In this document: positions 1 to 6,840 of the stretch, piece by piece
Layout: each line of letters opens with the position of its first letter
How positions within the stretch are numbered: the stretch's first letter is position 1
NCBI GenBank assembly: GCA_905479855.1
Contig: CAJQOF010000026.1
Span: forward strand, 1-14,903
Source of the DNA: an uncultured Cytophagales bacterium
GTDB lineage: Bacteria > Bacteroidota > Bacteroidia > Cytophagales > Amoebophilaceae
Reading direction: 5' to 3'
Length of the DNA: 14,903 bases
Translations under genes and position numbers: made by a program
Notes under the pieces: generated by a model
Databases searched by the model: none
Told to the model about the DNA's origin: nothing
The model's input: the letters and a program-made list of their open reading frames with translations, nothing else

Positions 1-2148
1 GTTGTGGTGGATAAAGAGGATGAAGACAATCAGTTTAGGATAGCAGACTCTGTGCAGACGACTTTTTTTGAGGGCGAAGGGAGCTGCCTGGTTGAGGTGG
101 TTGGCAAGGGGCAAAAAGTTTTTTCAGACAGATTTGAATTAGACGGCATTACGTTTGAGGAGCCGTCTGTAAATCTCTTTAGCTTCAACAATCCATACGG
201 CATCTGCAAAGCGTGCGAAGGGAAGGGGCAGGTGATCGGCATTGATCAAGAGAAGGTAATTCCCAACCAGCAGCTATCTGTGGTAGAAGGCGCCATCTTG
301 CCTTGGAAGCCCAAAAACAAACAAAGTTGGCTGAAGCCTTTGCTTACTGTAGAAGCCAAACGGATCAACTTCCCACTGCACAAGGCCTACAATAAATTGT
401 CTGACGAACAGAAGGGCATTTTGTGGCATGGCCACCGAACTTTTAGAGGGATCTATGCTTTTTTCCAAGAACTGAGCGACGATATTTATAGCTATCAGCA
501 TGGTGTGCTTTTGTCGCGTTACAAAGGACCTATCACTTGCCAAGCCTGTAAGGGAACAAGAATAAGGAAGGATGCTGCTTACGTTAAGGTAGGAGACCAC
601 TCCATTATGGAACTTTTGCTCATGCCGGTGGAGTACTTAACACAGTTCTTTGACAAGCTAACGGTTGACCCGCACCAACAGGCCATTGCAGCAAGGCTTT
701 TGCGAGAAATTAGGGATAGACTTGGCTATTTGGAACAGGTAGGGTTGGGCTACCTTACGTTGAATAGGCAGGCAGCTACACTATCTGGGGGAGAGTACCA
801 AAGAATCAAGTTGGCCACTTCGCTAGGCAGCACGCTGGTGGGTACGATGTACATTCTGGATGAACCCACGGTTGGGCTACATCCTAGGGACACACGCAGG
901 CTTACCGATATTCTTATTGCCCTAAAGCATCTAGGCAACACCGTTATCGTGGTAGAGCACGAAGAGATGGTGATGCGTGCTGCGGACCAACTGATTGATA
1001 TAGGCCCAGAGGCAGGCTCTGGTGGAGGAGAGCTCATCTTTCAAGGGGATTGGGAGGCATTGACAAAGTGCAAGAAAGGCCACACAGCCCGCTATATGAA
1101 TGGCCTGGCCACCATCGCTGTCCCCACCAAGCGCAGGAGCTGGAAACATAAACTGCTTATTCAGCAAGCACACGAAAATAACCTGAAGCACATCGACGTT
1201 ACCATACCCCTAGGCGTACTTACCGTAGTAACCGGTGTAAGCGGCTCAGGAAAATCAACCCTCATCAAAGACATTCTCTACCCAGCGCTCAGGAAGCATC
1301 TAAAGTTGTATAGCGAGAATGGGCCTGGCAAGTTTGGCGGGCTATCAGGAGACCTGGACAAGATTACACACGTTGACTTTGTAGACCAAAACCCGATTGG
1401 GCAATCCTCTCGCTCCAACCCCATTAGCTATGTAGGCGCTTATGAACCCATCCGTAATCTGTTTGCCAGGCAACCCCTGGCGCGGGAGCGGGGCTATTAT
1501 GCAGGTCACTTTTCCTTTAACGTGCACTGGGGCTGCTGTGAAGAATGTAATGGAGAGGGAGAAACGCAGATAGAGATGCAGTTTATGGCCGATGTCTTTT
1601 TGCCCTGCGAGAGCTGTGGCGGCAAGCGCTTTAAAGAAGAGATACGAGAAGTAACATACAGGGACAAAAGCATTGATGAGGTGCTAGTGATGACGGTGGA
1701 TGATGCGCTCGGCTTCTTTGCCGACGAAAGTTATGTGGTTGAAAAACTGCTGCCGCTTAAGGAAGTAGGCTTGGGCTACATTCAGCTTGGTCAATCTTCC
1801 AACTCACTTAGCGGTGGAGAGGCGCAGCGCGTTAAGCTTGCCTCCTATCTGGTGAAGGATAACCGACGCGAGCATACGCTCTTTATCTTTGATGAACCTA
1901 CCACCGGGCTGCACATCCACGACATCAATAAGTTACTTAAGGCCATCTATGCCCTCATTAAAGAAGGCAACTCTGTCATCGTTATTGAACACAACATGGA
2001 AGTAATCAAGTGCGCAGACTGGATCATCGACCTAGGCCCAGAGGGCGGCGAGCGGGGCGGTGAGCTGGTCTTTAGCGGTACGCCGGAGGAGATGAAGGAG
2101 CTAAAAGAAGGCCATACGGCGCAGTATTTAAAAGAGAAATTGAGGTAG
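1..2148 (+). CDS. uvrA: UvrABC excinuclease subunit A, 5' end outside the window
   Basis: UvrA is the cytosolic damage-recognition ATPase dimer of nucleotide excision repair; it loads UvrB at lesions. The frame is open from base 1, so the gene starts upstream; about 715 of the usual 930-950 residues are present, and the first Walker A lies outside. Numbering from the GTG at 4: first zinc module C68-x2-C71 paired with C179-x2-C182 on either side of the UvrB-binding/insertion region; first ABC signature LSGGEYQR near 260 with Walker B ILDEPTVGLHP (D286); second Walker A GVSGSGKST (K417); second zinc module C512-x2-C515-x19-C535-x2-C538; second signature LSGGEAQR near 602 with FDEPTTGLH (D630). 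Every landmark expected for this part of the family is present, so the protein looks functional. The stop TAG at 2146 is followed by a small hairpin/T-rich stretch. Identification is secure; whether it is the sole UvrA or a UvrA2-like paralogue cannot be decided without the N-terminus. Confidence 0.97.
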   Translation, partial: VVVDKEDEDNQFRIADSVQTTFFEGEGSCLVEVVGKGQKVFSDRFELDGITFEEPSVNLFSFNNPYGICKACEGKGQVIGIDQEKVIPNQQLSVVEGAILPWKPKNKQSWLKPLLTVEAKRINFPLHKAYNKLSDEQKGILWHGHRTFRGIYAFFQELSDDIYSYQHGVLLSRYKGPITCQACKGTRIRKDAAYVKVGDHSIMELLLMPVEYLTQFFDKLTVDPHQQAIAARLLREIRDRLGYLEQVGLGYLTLNRQAATLSGGEYQRIKLATSLGSTLVGTMYILDEPTVGLHPRDTRRLTDILIALKHLGNTVIVVEHEEMVMRAADQLIDIGPEAGSGGGELIFQGDWEALTKCKKGHTARYMNGLATIAVPTKRRSWKHKLLIQQAHENNLKHIDVTIPLGVLTVVTGVSGSGKSTLIKDILYPALRKHLKLYSENGPGKFGGLSGDLDKITHVDFVDQNPIGQSSRSNPISYVGAYEPIRNLFARQPLARERGYYAGHFSFNVHWGCCEECNGEGETQIEMQFMADVFLPCESCGGKRFKEEIREVTYRDKSIDEVLVMTVDDALGFFADESYVVEKLLPLKEVGLGYIQLGQSSNSLSGGEAQRVKLASYLVKDNRREHTLFIFDEPTTGLHIHDINKLLKAIYALIKEGNSVIVIEHNMEVIKCADWIIDLGPEGGERGGELVFSGTPEEMKELKEGHTAQYLKEKLR

Positions 2149-2449
2149 TGCTGCAATGGCCTTCTTGCGAAATGAAGTATAAAGGATAAGGGAAGCCTAC
2201 AAAAAGCGGTAGTGGCCCTTTTGGAAGTGCTTCCGTGTTTTCTTTAGGCTGATAGGTAGTGCAAGTTTATCTTTTAACTGACCTTTGGCAGGTAATTTAC
2301 TCGAAAGTTTACTTGGATGGAGTCTGCCCTTCACTTACGATTGGGCCACTACCCAAAAAGCATTGGCTATCCGCAGCATGGCTCCACAGTGCTTATACGA
2401 AACAGGCACTAACTTCACACCAAATTTAAACTTAAAAACAACCAACACC
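2149..2449. other. Intergenic spacer uvrA-rpn1 with short diverged repeats
   Basis: This 301 bp spacer holds no gene I can support. The frame of the downstream Rpn gene stays open leftwards to 2285, but that stretch (starting MAGNLLES) shows no Rpn-family features, so I treat it as untranslated. Three things can be seen: a hairpin plus T-rich tract at 2223-2245; a 29-nt block at 2217-2245 that recurs downstream of the HKD nuclease; and the 11-mer gggccactacc in inverted orientation at 2208-2218 (minus strand) and 2343-2353 (plus strand), the latter inside a 16-mer that recurs at 11169-11184. GACCTTTG at 2280-2287 resembles a Bacteroidota -7 element but has no partner TTTG at the right distance. 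Confidence 0.5.
2223..2245 (+). terminator. Candidate terminator downstream of uvrA
   Basis: GGAAGTGCTTCC at 2223-2234 can fold as a short hairpin (5-bp inverted repeat, realistically a 4-bp stem with a 4-nt loop). It is followed by the T-rich stretch gtgttttcttt ending at 2245. It lies 74 bp after the uvrA stop. The stem is weak, so this is a tentative call, strengthened only by a diverged copy of the same block downstream of the HKD nuclease gene. Confidence 0.35.
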
Positions 2450-3406
2450 ATGGCAGAAGAAAAAAGACTAATCTGTTTCGACTGGGCGCTGAAACATATG
2501 CTTAGAAAGCGGGCAAACTTTGAGATTGTAGAGGATTTCTTGACGGACTTACTTGGGGAGAAAATCATCATCGAAGAAATGTTAGAGAGTGAGACTAATA
2601 AGACATGTAAAGACGATAAGCAGACGCGGGTGGATATGCGCGTGAAGACTAACAAGGGCGAGCAGATCATTGTGGAGTTTCAGGCACGGCGAGAGCTGGA
2701 CTATTTGGATAGGGTCTTGGCAAACTCCTGCAAAGCTGTGATAGAGAACTTGAAAGAGGGAGGACAGTACCTGGGGATCCAAAGGATAATATCTGTATCC
2801 GTCATCTTCTGTAGTGTAGGTGGCAGAGGCAAAGATTATATTTATTCGAGCGAAAAGCATATCCGAGGGCGTCATCATAATGACGAACTAACGTTTACCC
2901 CTATTGCATCTCAAGCACATGGCGGCAAGAAACATGCATATGAGATCCACCCAGAAGAGCATTATATCTTCGTGAATAGGTTTAACAAAAAGGTGTGTGA
3001 TGTTTTTGATGAATGGGTATATTTTTTCCAAACTGAGTGCGTAAAAGGAGACTTTAAGTCCCAAGGTTTAAAAAAGGCTGTGAAGGTGCTGGATACACTT
3101 AAGCTAAGCCCAGAAGAACGCAGAGAGTATGAGGCTTTTCAAGATCAACTAAGTCGTGATAGGAGCCATGCGCAGACTGAAATTGATATAGCAGAGTACG
3201 AAGCAAAGCTAGAACGTAAGAACAAAGCAGAAGGCAAAGCAGAAGGCAAAGCAGAAGGCAAAGCAGAAGGCAAAGCAGAAGGCAAAGCAGAGGGAAAACG
3301 GGAGATGATTCTGGGAATGCACGCAATGGGCATAGCCAAAGCGCTTATTGCTAAGGGCGCAAAAATGTCTATTGAAGAAGTAGAAAAAATAATTGCTGCA
3401 GGCTAA
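2450..3406 (+). CDS. Rpn-family recombination-promoting nuclease / PD-(D/E)XK transposase-like protein, copy 1
   Basis: Predicted 318-residue PD-(D/E)XK-fold nuclease of the Rpn/putative transposase family (PDDEXK_2 type). Family members cleave DNA, promote recombination, and some act in phage defence. The ATG at 2450 (MAEEKRLICF) is preferred because the family N-terminus begins there; the frame stays open to 2285 without conserved content. The nuclease core shows D62 (in TRVDMRV) and E76-x-Q78 (IIVEFQ), a D-x13-E-x-Q arrangement with the same spacing as in the second copy at 10048. A charged helical stretch (about 225-267) leads into six KAEG units (residues 259-282) encoded by 12-bp tandem repeats, then a C-terminal helical motif ending SIEEVEKII that is typical of the family. 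Unlike the other copy, it lacks a clear DPRNDxxFK N-terminus and instead has FDWALKHMLRKR. A decayed or domesticated member cannot be excluded, but the reading frame is intact. Confidence 0.85.
   Translation: MAEEKRLICFDWALKHMLRKRANFEIVEDFLTDLLGEKIIIEEMLESETNKTCKDDKQTRVDMRVKTNKGEQIIVEFQARRELDYLDRVLANSCKAVIENLKEGGQYLGIQRIISVSVIFCSVGGRGKDYIYSSEKHIRGRHHNDELTFTPIASQAHGGKKHAYEIHPEEHYIFVNRFNKKVCDVFDEWVYFFQTECVKGDFKSQGLKKAVKVLDTLKLSPEERREYEAFQDQLSRDRSHAQTEIDIAEYEAKLERKNKAEGKAEGKAEGKAEGKAEGKAEGKREMILGMHAMGIAKALIAKGAKMSIEEVEKIIAAG
3224..3295 (+). repeat. 12-bp tandem repeat (KAEG-encoding), 6 units
   Basis: Five perfect copies of aaagcagaaggc (3224-3283) are followed by one imperfect copy (3284-3295). 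They lie in frame within rpn copy 1 and encode KAEG x6. Because the unit is a multiple of three, slippage would change tail length without breaking the frame. The near-perfect identity of the units suggests recent expansion or homogenisation. Confidence 0.95.
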
Positions 3407-3431
3407 CCGTTATCAACTTTTTTCCAGCCTA

Positions 3432-3450
3432 GGGCGGTTTAAAAATTGCG
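3432..3450. repeat. Short intergenic repeat, partial copy downstream of rpn copy 1
   Basis: The 19-mer gggcggtttaaaaattgcg (3432-3450) aligns with gggccgtataaaattgcg at 4726-4743 with two mismatches and one gap. Both lie shortly after a gene's stop codon. Whether they descend from a common element is inference; short A-rich segments can match by chance. Confidence 0.35.
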
Positions 3451-3486
3451 TGTAGTCAACCAATAAATTACTTAAATCTGAGTGTA

Positions 3487-4044
3487 ATGGGCGCATATTT
3501 AGTTACAGGAATAGCACAAGAAATAATTATTGAGAAGTCAGCATCAGAAAAATATCAGCTTACCGTTAAGGAGCTCGAGCAGTGCATGAACGGTGAGGTC
3601 AAAATGGCGCATTATGATTATGTAGAGGATCCTAAATACCATATGTGGACCATTAAGCCGGCAGTGCTCGAACCCAAATTGCCGGAGTTTATCACTGCGC
3701 AGTGGGAAATGTATGCAGGGCAACTGGATCAATATAATAAGGAGGATATTGAGGAGGTAAGAAAGGCAAAGACGTATGACAAGCTTATTGAATTAGCGGA
3801 AACAAAAAAAAATAGGTGTTTCCGGTTTTCATATAACTACCTCAACGAATCTGTTTATCCAGTTAACAACACTGGAAGGGCATGCGCTATTTCGGTCGAT
3901 TACAACCACATAGCCATCTTTATGGATGGAAAAGCATACATCGACGCTTACGGGAAGATATTACGCTATTTCGAACAAGTCATCAGACTGCAGCGGAAGG
4001 AGTACCCTATTGTAGATTGCGTGAAGTGTTTGCTAACTGATTAG
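3487..4044 (+). CDS. Hypothetical protein, 185 residues, family not recognised
   Basis: I do not recognise this protein. It is intact (ATG 3487, TAG 4042) and encodes 185 residues with no signal peptide, membrane segment or obvious catalytic motif. Composition suggests a mixed alpha/beta cytosolic protein: a charged helical middle (KEDIEEVRKAKTYDKLIEL, about 86-104), then beta-like strands (CAISVDYNHIAIFMDGKAYI, about 132-151) and a final helix (LRYFEQVIRLQRKE). Two cysteines near the C-terminus (VDCVKCL) could bind metal or form a disulfide, but there are too few ligands to claim it. It sits 80 bp after an Rpn gene and 73 bp before an exported HKD nuclease on the same strand. A role as a small partner or immunity-like protein of the nuclease is possible by position only. 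The stretch 3781-3840 is A+T-rich (about 30% G+C) compared with neighbouring genes. No clear ribosome binding site is seen. That it is a real gene is likely from length and lack of a competing frame. Confidence 0.7.
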   Translation: MGAYLVTGIAQEIIIEKSASEKYQLTVKELEQCMNGEVKMAHYDYVEDPKYHMWTIKPAVLEPKLPEFITAQWEMYAGQLDQYNKEDIEEVRKAKTYDKLIELAETKKNRCFRFSYNYLNESVYPVNNTGRACAISVDYNHIAIFMDGKAYIDAYGKILRYFEQVIRLQRKEYPIVDCVKCLLTD

Positions 4045-4117
4045 TGTGCTTGTTCCCTCATCTCACAAGTAAGTTGAGCGCTTCCTAACCAACAACTATT
4101 TCTTTTTAAGAGCAACC

Positions 4118-4720
4118 ATGCCAAACACCCGTAGGCCGAATAAGCCCAAACGCACGGTAAAAACAGTGATGCAGAAGCCCGCTATCTTCTTTGCGCTGCT
4201 TGTGGGGTGGGGGTGTGGTTACGAAGCTGCTGTTTACCGCTATCCCGAGGAGGCCGCACGCTCATCTTTTCAAGCCGTTATACAAGTGCGCTTTAGTCCA
4301 GGCGGGCAATGCATACAATTTGTAGAGGCAGCCATAGAGAAAGCGCAAAAATCTATTTTGGTGCAGGCTTACTCTTTTACTTCCATCCCCATTGCCAATG
4401 CCTTAATTGCGGCGCACAAAAGAGGCATTACAGTCAGTATTCTGGTTGATAAATCCCAACGTACTTCCAAGGGCACCCAAGTGCACCGCGTAGCAGCGGA
4501 GGGCATCGCTGTAGCCATAGATAAAGTTCCGGGCATTGCCCACAATAAGGTCATGATCATCGACGATGAATATGTGCTTACCGGTTCTTTCAACTGGAGC
4601 AAATCTGCAGAGACGAGCAATGCTGAAAACCTGCTTTTGATCGAGGGCACCAAAATCAATGATATCTACAAAGACAATTGGCATAAACGAGCAGGGCAAT
4701 CGGAGCGTTTGGGACGCTGA
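4118..4720 (+). CDS. Exported phospholipase D-family (HKD) nuclease, Nuc-like
   Basis: This 200-residue protein belongs to the phospholipase D superfamily, single-HKD class (bacterial Nuc/EndA endonucleases, which act as homodimers). The active-site motif is complete: H142-x-K144-x4-D149, then GSFNW with N159 and E170. The K-to-N (+15) and K-to-E (+26) spacings match those of Nuc. The N-terminus is basic (residues 1-20) followed by a hydrophobic stretch PAIFFALLVGWGCG (21-34), so it is probably membrane-anchored or secreted. C33 could be a weak lipobox cysteine, but the preceding residues are atypical. The ATG at 4118 is chosen for the full basic region; an internal ATG at 4169 would still leave the hydrophobic segment. 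Likely substrates are nucleic acids; lipid cleavage is possible for this superfamily and cannot be told apart from sequence. It could serve nucleotide scavenging, competitor attack or host interaction. A terminator candidate follows within 25 bp. Confidence 0.88.
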   Translation: MPNTRRPNKPKRTVKTVMQKPAIFFALLVGWGCGYEAAVYRYPEEAARSSFQAVIQVRFSPGGQCIQFVEAAIEKAQKSILVQAYSFTSIPIANALIAAHKRGITVSILVDKSQRTSKGTQVHRVAAEGIAVAIDKVPGIAHNKVMIIDDEYVLTGSFNWSKSAETSNAENLLLIEGTKINDIYKDNWHKRAGQSERLGR

Positions 4721-4740
4721 TAAATGGGCCGTATAAAATT

Positions 4741-4784
4741 GCGGAGCGTGTTTGTGCCTTTTGGCGGTGCTTCTGCGTTTTTTT
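4741..4784 (+). terminator. Rho-independent terminator candidate after the HKD nuclease gene
   Basis: GCGGAGC (4741-4747) can pair with GCTTCTGC (4769-4776) as a seven-pair stem with one bulge and one G-U pair. It is followed directly by g plus seven T (4777-4784). The loop contains an inner gcc-tttt-ggc mini-hairpin. Position 20 bp after the stop codon and the T-tract support a terminator. Its 3' half is a diverged copy of the block following uvrA. Confidence 0.55.
4757..4784. repeat. Intergenic repeat block shared with the uvrA 3' flank
   Basis: Positions 4757-4784 align to 2217-2245 with four mismatches and one single-base gap over 29 positions (shared skeleton: ccttttgg, gtgcttc, then a T-rich end). 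Further left both flanks also share ta(c/t)aaaa followed by gcgg (2198-2209 and 4732-4744). The neighbouring genes are unrelated, so this is either a small dispersed repeat or a conserved 3'-end/terminator module. Confidence 0.5.
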
Positions 4785-4910
4785 ACCGTTATTCCCAAAT
4801 TCTCAAACTGGACCGACCATCACTCATCTGAAAAATATATGGCAGCGCCCAATCAGCCCCTATAGAAAGTTTTGCTTCACAGCCATAGGTCATTAGCCGA
4901 CGCTTTTCCG

Positions 4911-4918
4911 TAACTTTG
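4911..4918 (+). promoter_or_regulatory. Bacteroidota-type -7 box for the lipase gene
   Basis: TAACTTTG is an exact match to the Bacteroidota -7 consensus TAnnTTTG and lies 35 bp before the chosen ATG at 4954. I find no TTTG at the usual 19-21 nt upstream, so the -33 element is missing or degenerate. The box overlaps the GTG at 4918, arguing that translation starts at 4954. Confidence 0.5.
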
Positions 4919-4953
4919 TGGTCTTCTCATCCAATGCTAAACCCCCACCTGCC

Positions 4954-6018
4954 ATGCGCAAATTATTATCCCATACTACACGTTTTTTCTTTTGCACCAT
5001 CCTCTTGCTCTTATGCCTTTGGGGCACCAGCTGCAGCCAGCATGGTGGTGGGCTACAAATGGTGGGCGAAGAAGAAAAAGAGGCCTCCACTAGCAATGCG
5101 AAGAGGAAAGTAGTGGTTACTTTCTTGGGTATGCATGGGGAGACGAGCTGTTTTTCGCGCGTTAATAGCGCACTGAGCCAAGAGGATGTTACCTGCATAG
5201 ATGCATCGCCCCAAGCGGCCCGAGAGCACCAGGGGCTTTGTGCCAAGCTGGATGGCTACTGCATGCAAACGCGCAATGTCCATTTGGGGTTGGGAGCAAC
5301 ACGCAAGCAAGCAGAGGCGGCTGAAGAGCGGCTACGTACTGTTCTTGGCAAGGACGATGAGGTGGTGCTGTGTGCACATAGCCAAGGCGGGTTGGTGGCT
5401 GTTTCATTTTGGGAGTTGTTTCATGAACGGTATAACATAAAAGGAATTGTTACCATGGCGGCTCCGCTGCAAGGGGCTGCTATGATGGAACCGCTCTCCT
5501 CTTACTCCACCATGAAGGCTATGGCGTATGAACAACCTTGCTGTACACCCAAGGGCATCGCTGCACGTTTGCTTGCTTGCTGTGTTCCCGGCTGTGTGTG
5601 GCCGTCCTTCAAGCTTTGTGGTTGCTGCTGCTGTGCCGGTGTGGCAGATATGGAGCCTGGTAGTAGCCTCTTGCGTAGCCAAGAGGATGTGTATGAACAG
5701 ATGGCGGCCCAAAAGCTTCCTTTCTTGAACCTCACCGCCAGTAGCCCTGCTCCGGATTGTTTTGCTAGCTTCCCTTTTGGCAAGCAAGGTACCAAGGATA
5801 TTATAGGGGGAGGCAGGGGCAAGGAGAGTGACAATCTTTTGGGCACTGAGAAGGAGTGTTTGCCAATCCCACTATGGCACCAAGCAGAAGAAAGGGAAAT
5901 AGCTGCTGACCATGGTGTGGCCAATGTGCCCGGGCATCCGCGTATATTTTCGCACCGCCAGGCAGTGAACCATGTGGTGGCGTTCTGTAAGAAAAATATG
6001 GGGCAGAAAGAAGAGTAA
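4954..6018 (+). CDS. Predicted lipoprotein lipase/esterase, alpha/beta-hydrolase fold
   Basis: This 354-residue protein has an N-terminal lipoprotein-like signal: basic MRKLLSHTTR, hydrophobic FFFCTILLLLCLW, then GTSC with C27 as the predicted lipidated residue (the lipobox is loose, G at -3). After a polar linker, a beta-strand VVVTFLGMHG (53-62) supplies the oxyanion region and AHSQGG carries the nucleophile S143. MEPGSSLLRS near 233-242 resembles the PGSxLL segment of bacterial and eukaryotic lipases. The acid and base residues are less certain; D268 with H320 or H340 are candidates. It is probably envelope-attached and hydrolyses lipids or esters. An unusual cluster of eight cysteines lies between 209 and 227 in the lid/insertion region. 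The start at 4954 is chosen because the -7 box overlaps the upstream GTG and because the signal peptide starts there. The next gene, another hydrolase, begins 33 bp downstream, suggesting cotranscription. Confidence 0.8.
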   Translation: MRKLLSHTTRFFFCTILLLLCLWGTSCSQHGGGLQMVGEEEKEASTSNAKRKVVVTFLGMHGETSCFSRVNSALSQEDVTCIDASPQAAREHQGLCAKLDGYCMQTRNVHLGLGATRKQAEAAEERLRTVLGKDDEVVLCAHSQGGLVAVSFWELFHERYNIKGIVTMAAPLQGAAMMEPLSSYSTMKAMAYEQPCCTPKGIAARLLACCVPGCVWPSFKLCGCCCCAGVADMEPGSSLLRSQEDVYEQMAAQKLPFLNLTASSPAPDCFASFPFGKQGTKDIIGGGRGKESDNLLGTEKECLPIPLWHQAEEREIAADHGVANVPGHPRIFSHRQAVNHVVAFCKKNMGQKEE

Positions 6019-6051
6019 AGAAGCGCCGAGCAAGAGACAGAAATATCTACC

Positions 6052-6801
6052 ATGCAGCTAACCCTACAAGAAGAGCAAGATTTTAGGTACATAGAAGAAG
6101 GCGAAGGCGAGGTGCTTTTGCTGGTGCATGGTCTCTTTGGCGCTTTGAGCAACTGGGAGCATGTGGTGGCAGCGTTCTCTAAGCAGTATCGTGTAATTAT
6201 CCCCATGCTACCCATCTACGAAATGGCTGTGCGGCAGGCGAATCTGGAGGGGCTGTTGGCCTACTTAACAGCTTTTATTCAGCTGAAGGGGCTGGAGAAA
6301 TTCACGCTTATTGGCAATTCCCTCGGTGGGCATGTGGCCTTGCTCTATACACGCAACTCTCCGGAGCATGTGCAGAAATTGGTGCTTACTGGCAGCTCAG
6401 GCTTATTTGAAAACACGATGGGGGGGTCTTTCCCTAGGCGGAGTAATTATGATTACGTTGCCGAGCGGGTTGGCTACACCTTTTTTGATCCTAAAACGGT
6501 ACCTAAAGCGTATGTAGATGAGGTATTTGCTGTAACCAGCAACATGGCCAAGGCCATACGGGTGGTGGCCATTGCCAAGTCTGCCCAGCGGAATAACCTG
6601 GCCCACGAACTTCCCAGCATACAAACGAGCACGCTGCTTATTTGGGGGCTGAATGATACCATTACACCGCCGCTGGTGGCGCATGAGTTCCACGCGTTGC
6701 TGCCTAATTCCAAGTTACGGTTTATAGATAAGTGTTGCCATGCACCCATGATGGAGCATCCGCAGACCTTCAACGCACTACTTGCAGCATTCCTGGGCTA
6801 G
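6052..6801 (+). CDS. Alpha/beta hydrolase, cytosolic
   Basis: This 249-residue protein has no signal peptide and the full alpha/beta-hydrolase pattern: oxyanion motif HGLFGALSNW (H25 or H26 onward), nucleophile elbow GNSLGG with S90, acid D202 in WGLNDTITPP, and base H230 in CCHAPMMEHP. The layout resembles the MhpC/BphD-like ester or C-C bond hydrolase branch, but substrate cannot be read from sequence. Note that the usual strand-4 region after VIIPMLPIYE is short. It follows the lipase by 33 bp without an obvious promoter, so the two are probably one operon, an envelope enzyme and a cytosolic one perhaps acting on successive substrates (inference). The ATG is preceded by an A-rich stretch instead of a clear ribosome binding site. 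The stop is only 23 bp from the convergent exonuclease gene. Confidence 0.88.
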   Translation: MQLTLQEEQDFRYIEEGEGEVLLLVHGLFGALSNWEHVVAAFSKQYRVIIPMLPIYEMAVRQANLEGLLAYLTAFIQLKGLEKFTLIGNSLGGHVALLYTRNSPEHVQKLVLTGSSGLFENTMGGSFPRRSNYDYVAERVGYTFFDPKTVPKAYVDEVFAVTSNMAKAIRVVAIAKSAQRNNLAHELPSIQTSTLLIWGLNDTITPPLVAHEFHALLPNSKLRFIDKCCHAPMMEHPQTFNALLAAFLG

Positions 6802-6820
6802 GGCCCTTGGTTGCGGTCTC

Positions 6821-6840
6821 TGCTTCAGCTAGTTGAAGCA
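6821..6840. other. Inverted repeat at the convergent gene ends
   Basis: TGCTTCA (6821-6827) and TGAAGCA (6834-6840) form a perfect 7-bp stem with a 6-nt loop. The stem includes the stop codon of the minus-strand exonuclease gene and lies 20 bp beyond the stop of the plus-strand hydrolase. There is no T-tract on either side, so a classic terminator is doubtful; a stem that protects or ends both transcripts remains possible. Confidence 0.35.

Noticed and set aside
2285..2449. N-terminal extension of rpn copy 1 (55 extra residues)
   Set aside because: The frame is open but the extension has no family features, contains repeat motifs shared with another intergenic region, and the ATG at 2450 fits the family start.
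3224..3295. CRISPR-like array
   Set aside because: Units are 12 bp, directly tandem, without spacers, and lie in frame inside a coding sequence.
3099..3339. Minus-strand leucine/alanine-rich reading frames (LLCLLLCLLL-type, LPSALPSA-type)
   Set aside because: They are antisense translations of the 12-bp KAEG repeat; the same artefact appears opposite 10712-11007.
4049..4117. Promoter (gttg, 20 nt, TATTTCTT) for the HKD nuclease
   Set aside because: The -7 match is poor and would leave almost no leader before the ATG at 4118.
4918..4953. GTG start at 4918 for the lipase
   Set aside because: It overlaps the TAACTTTG promoter box, and the lipoprotein signal begins at the ATG at 4954.
5502..6215. 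Minus-strand 237-residue frame opposite the lipase and hydrolase
   Set aside because: Both genes on the plus strand have full catalytic motifs; the minus frame is low-complexity serine/leucine-rich shadow.
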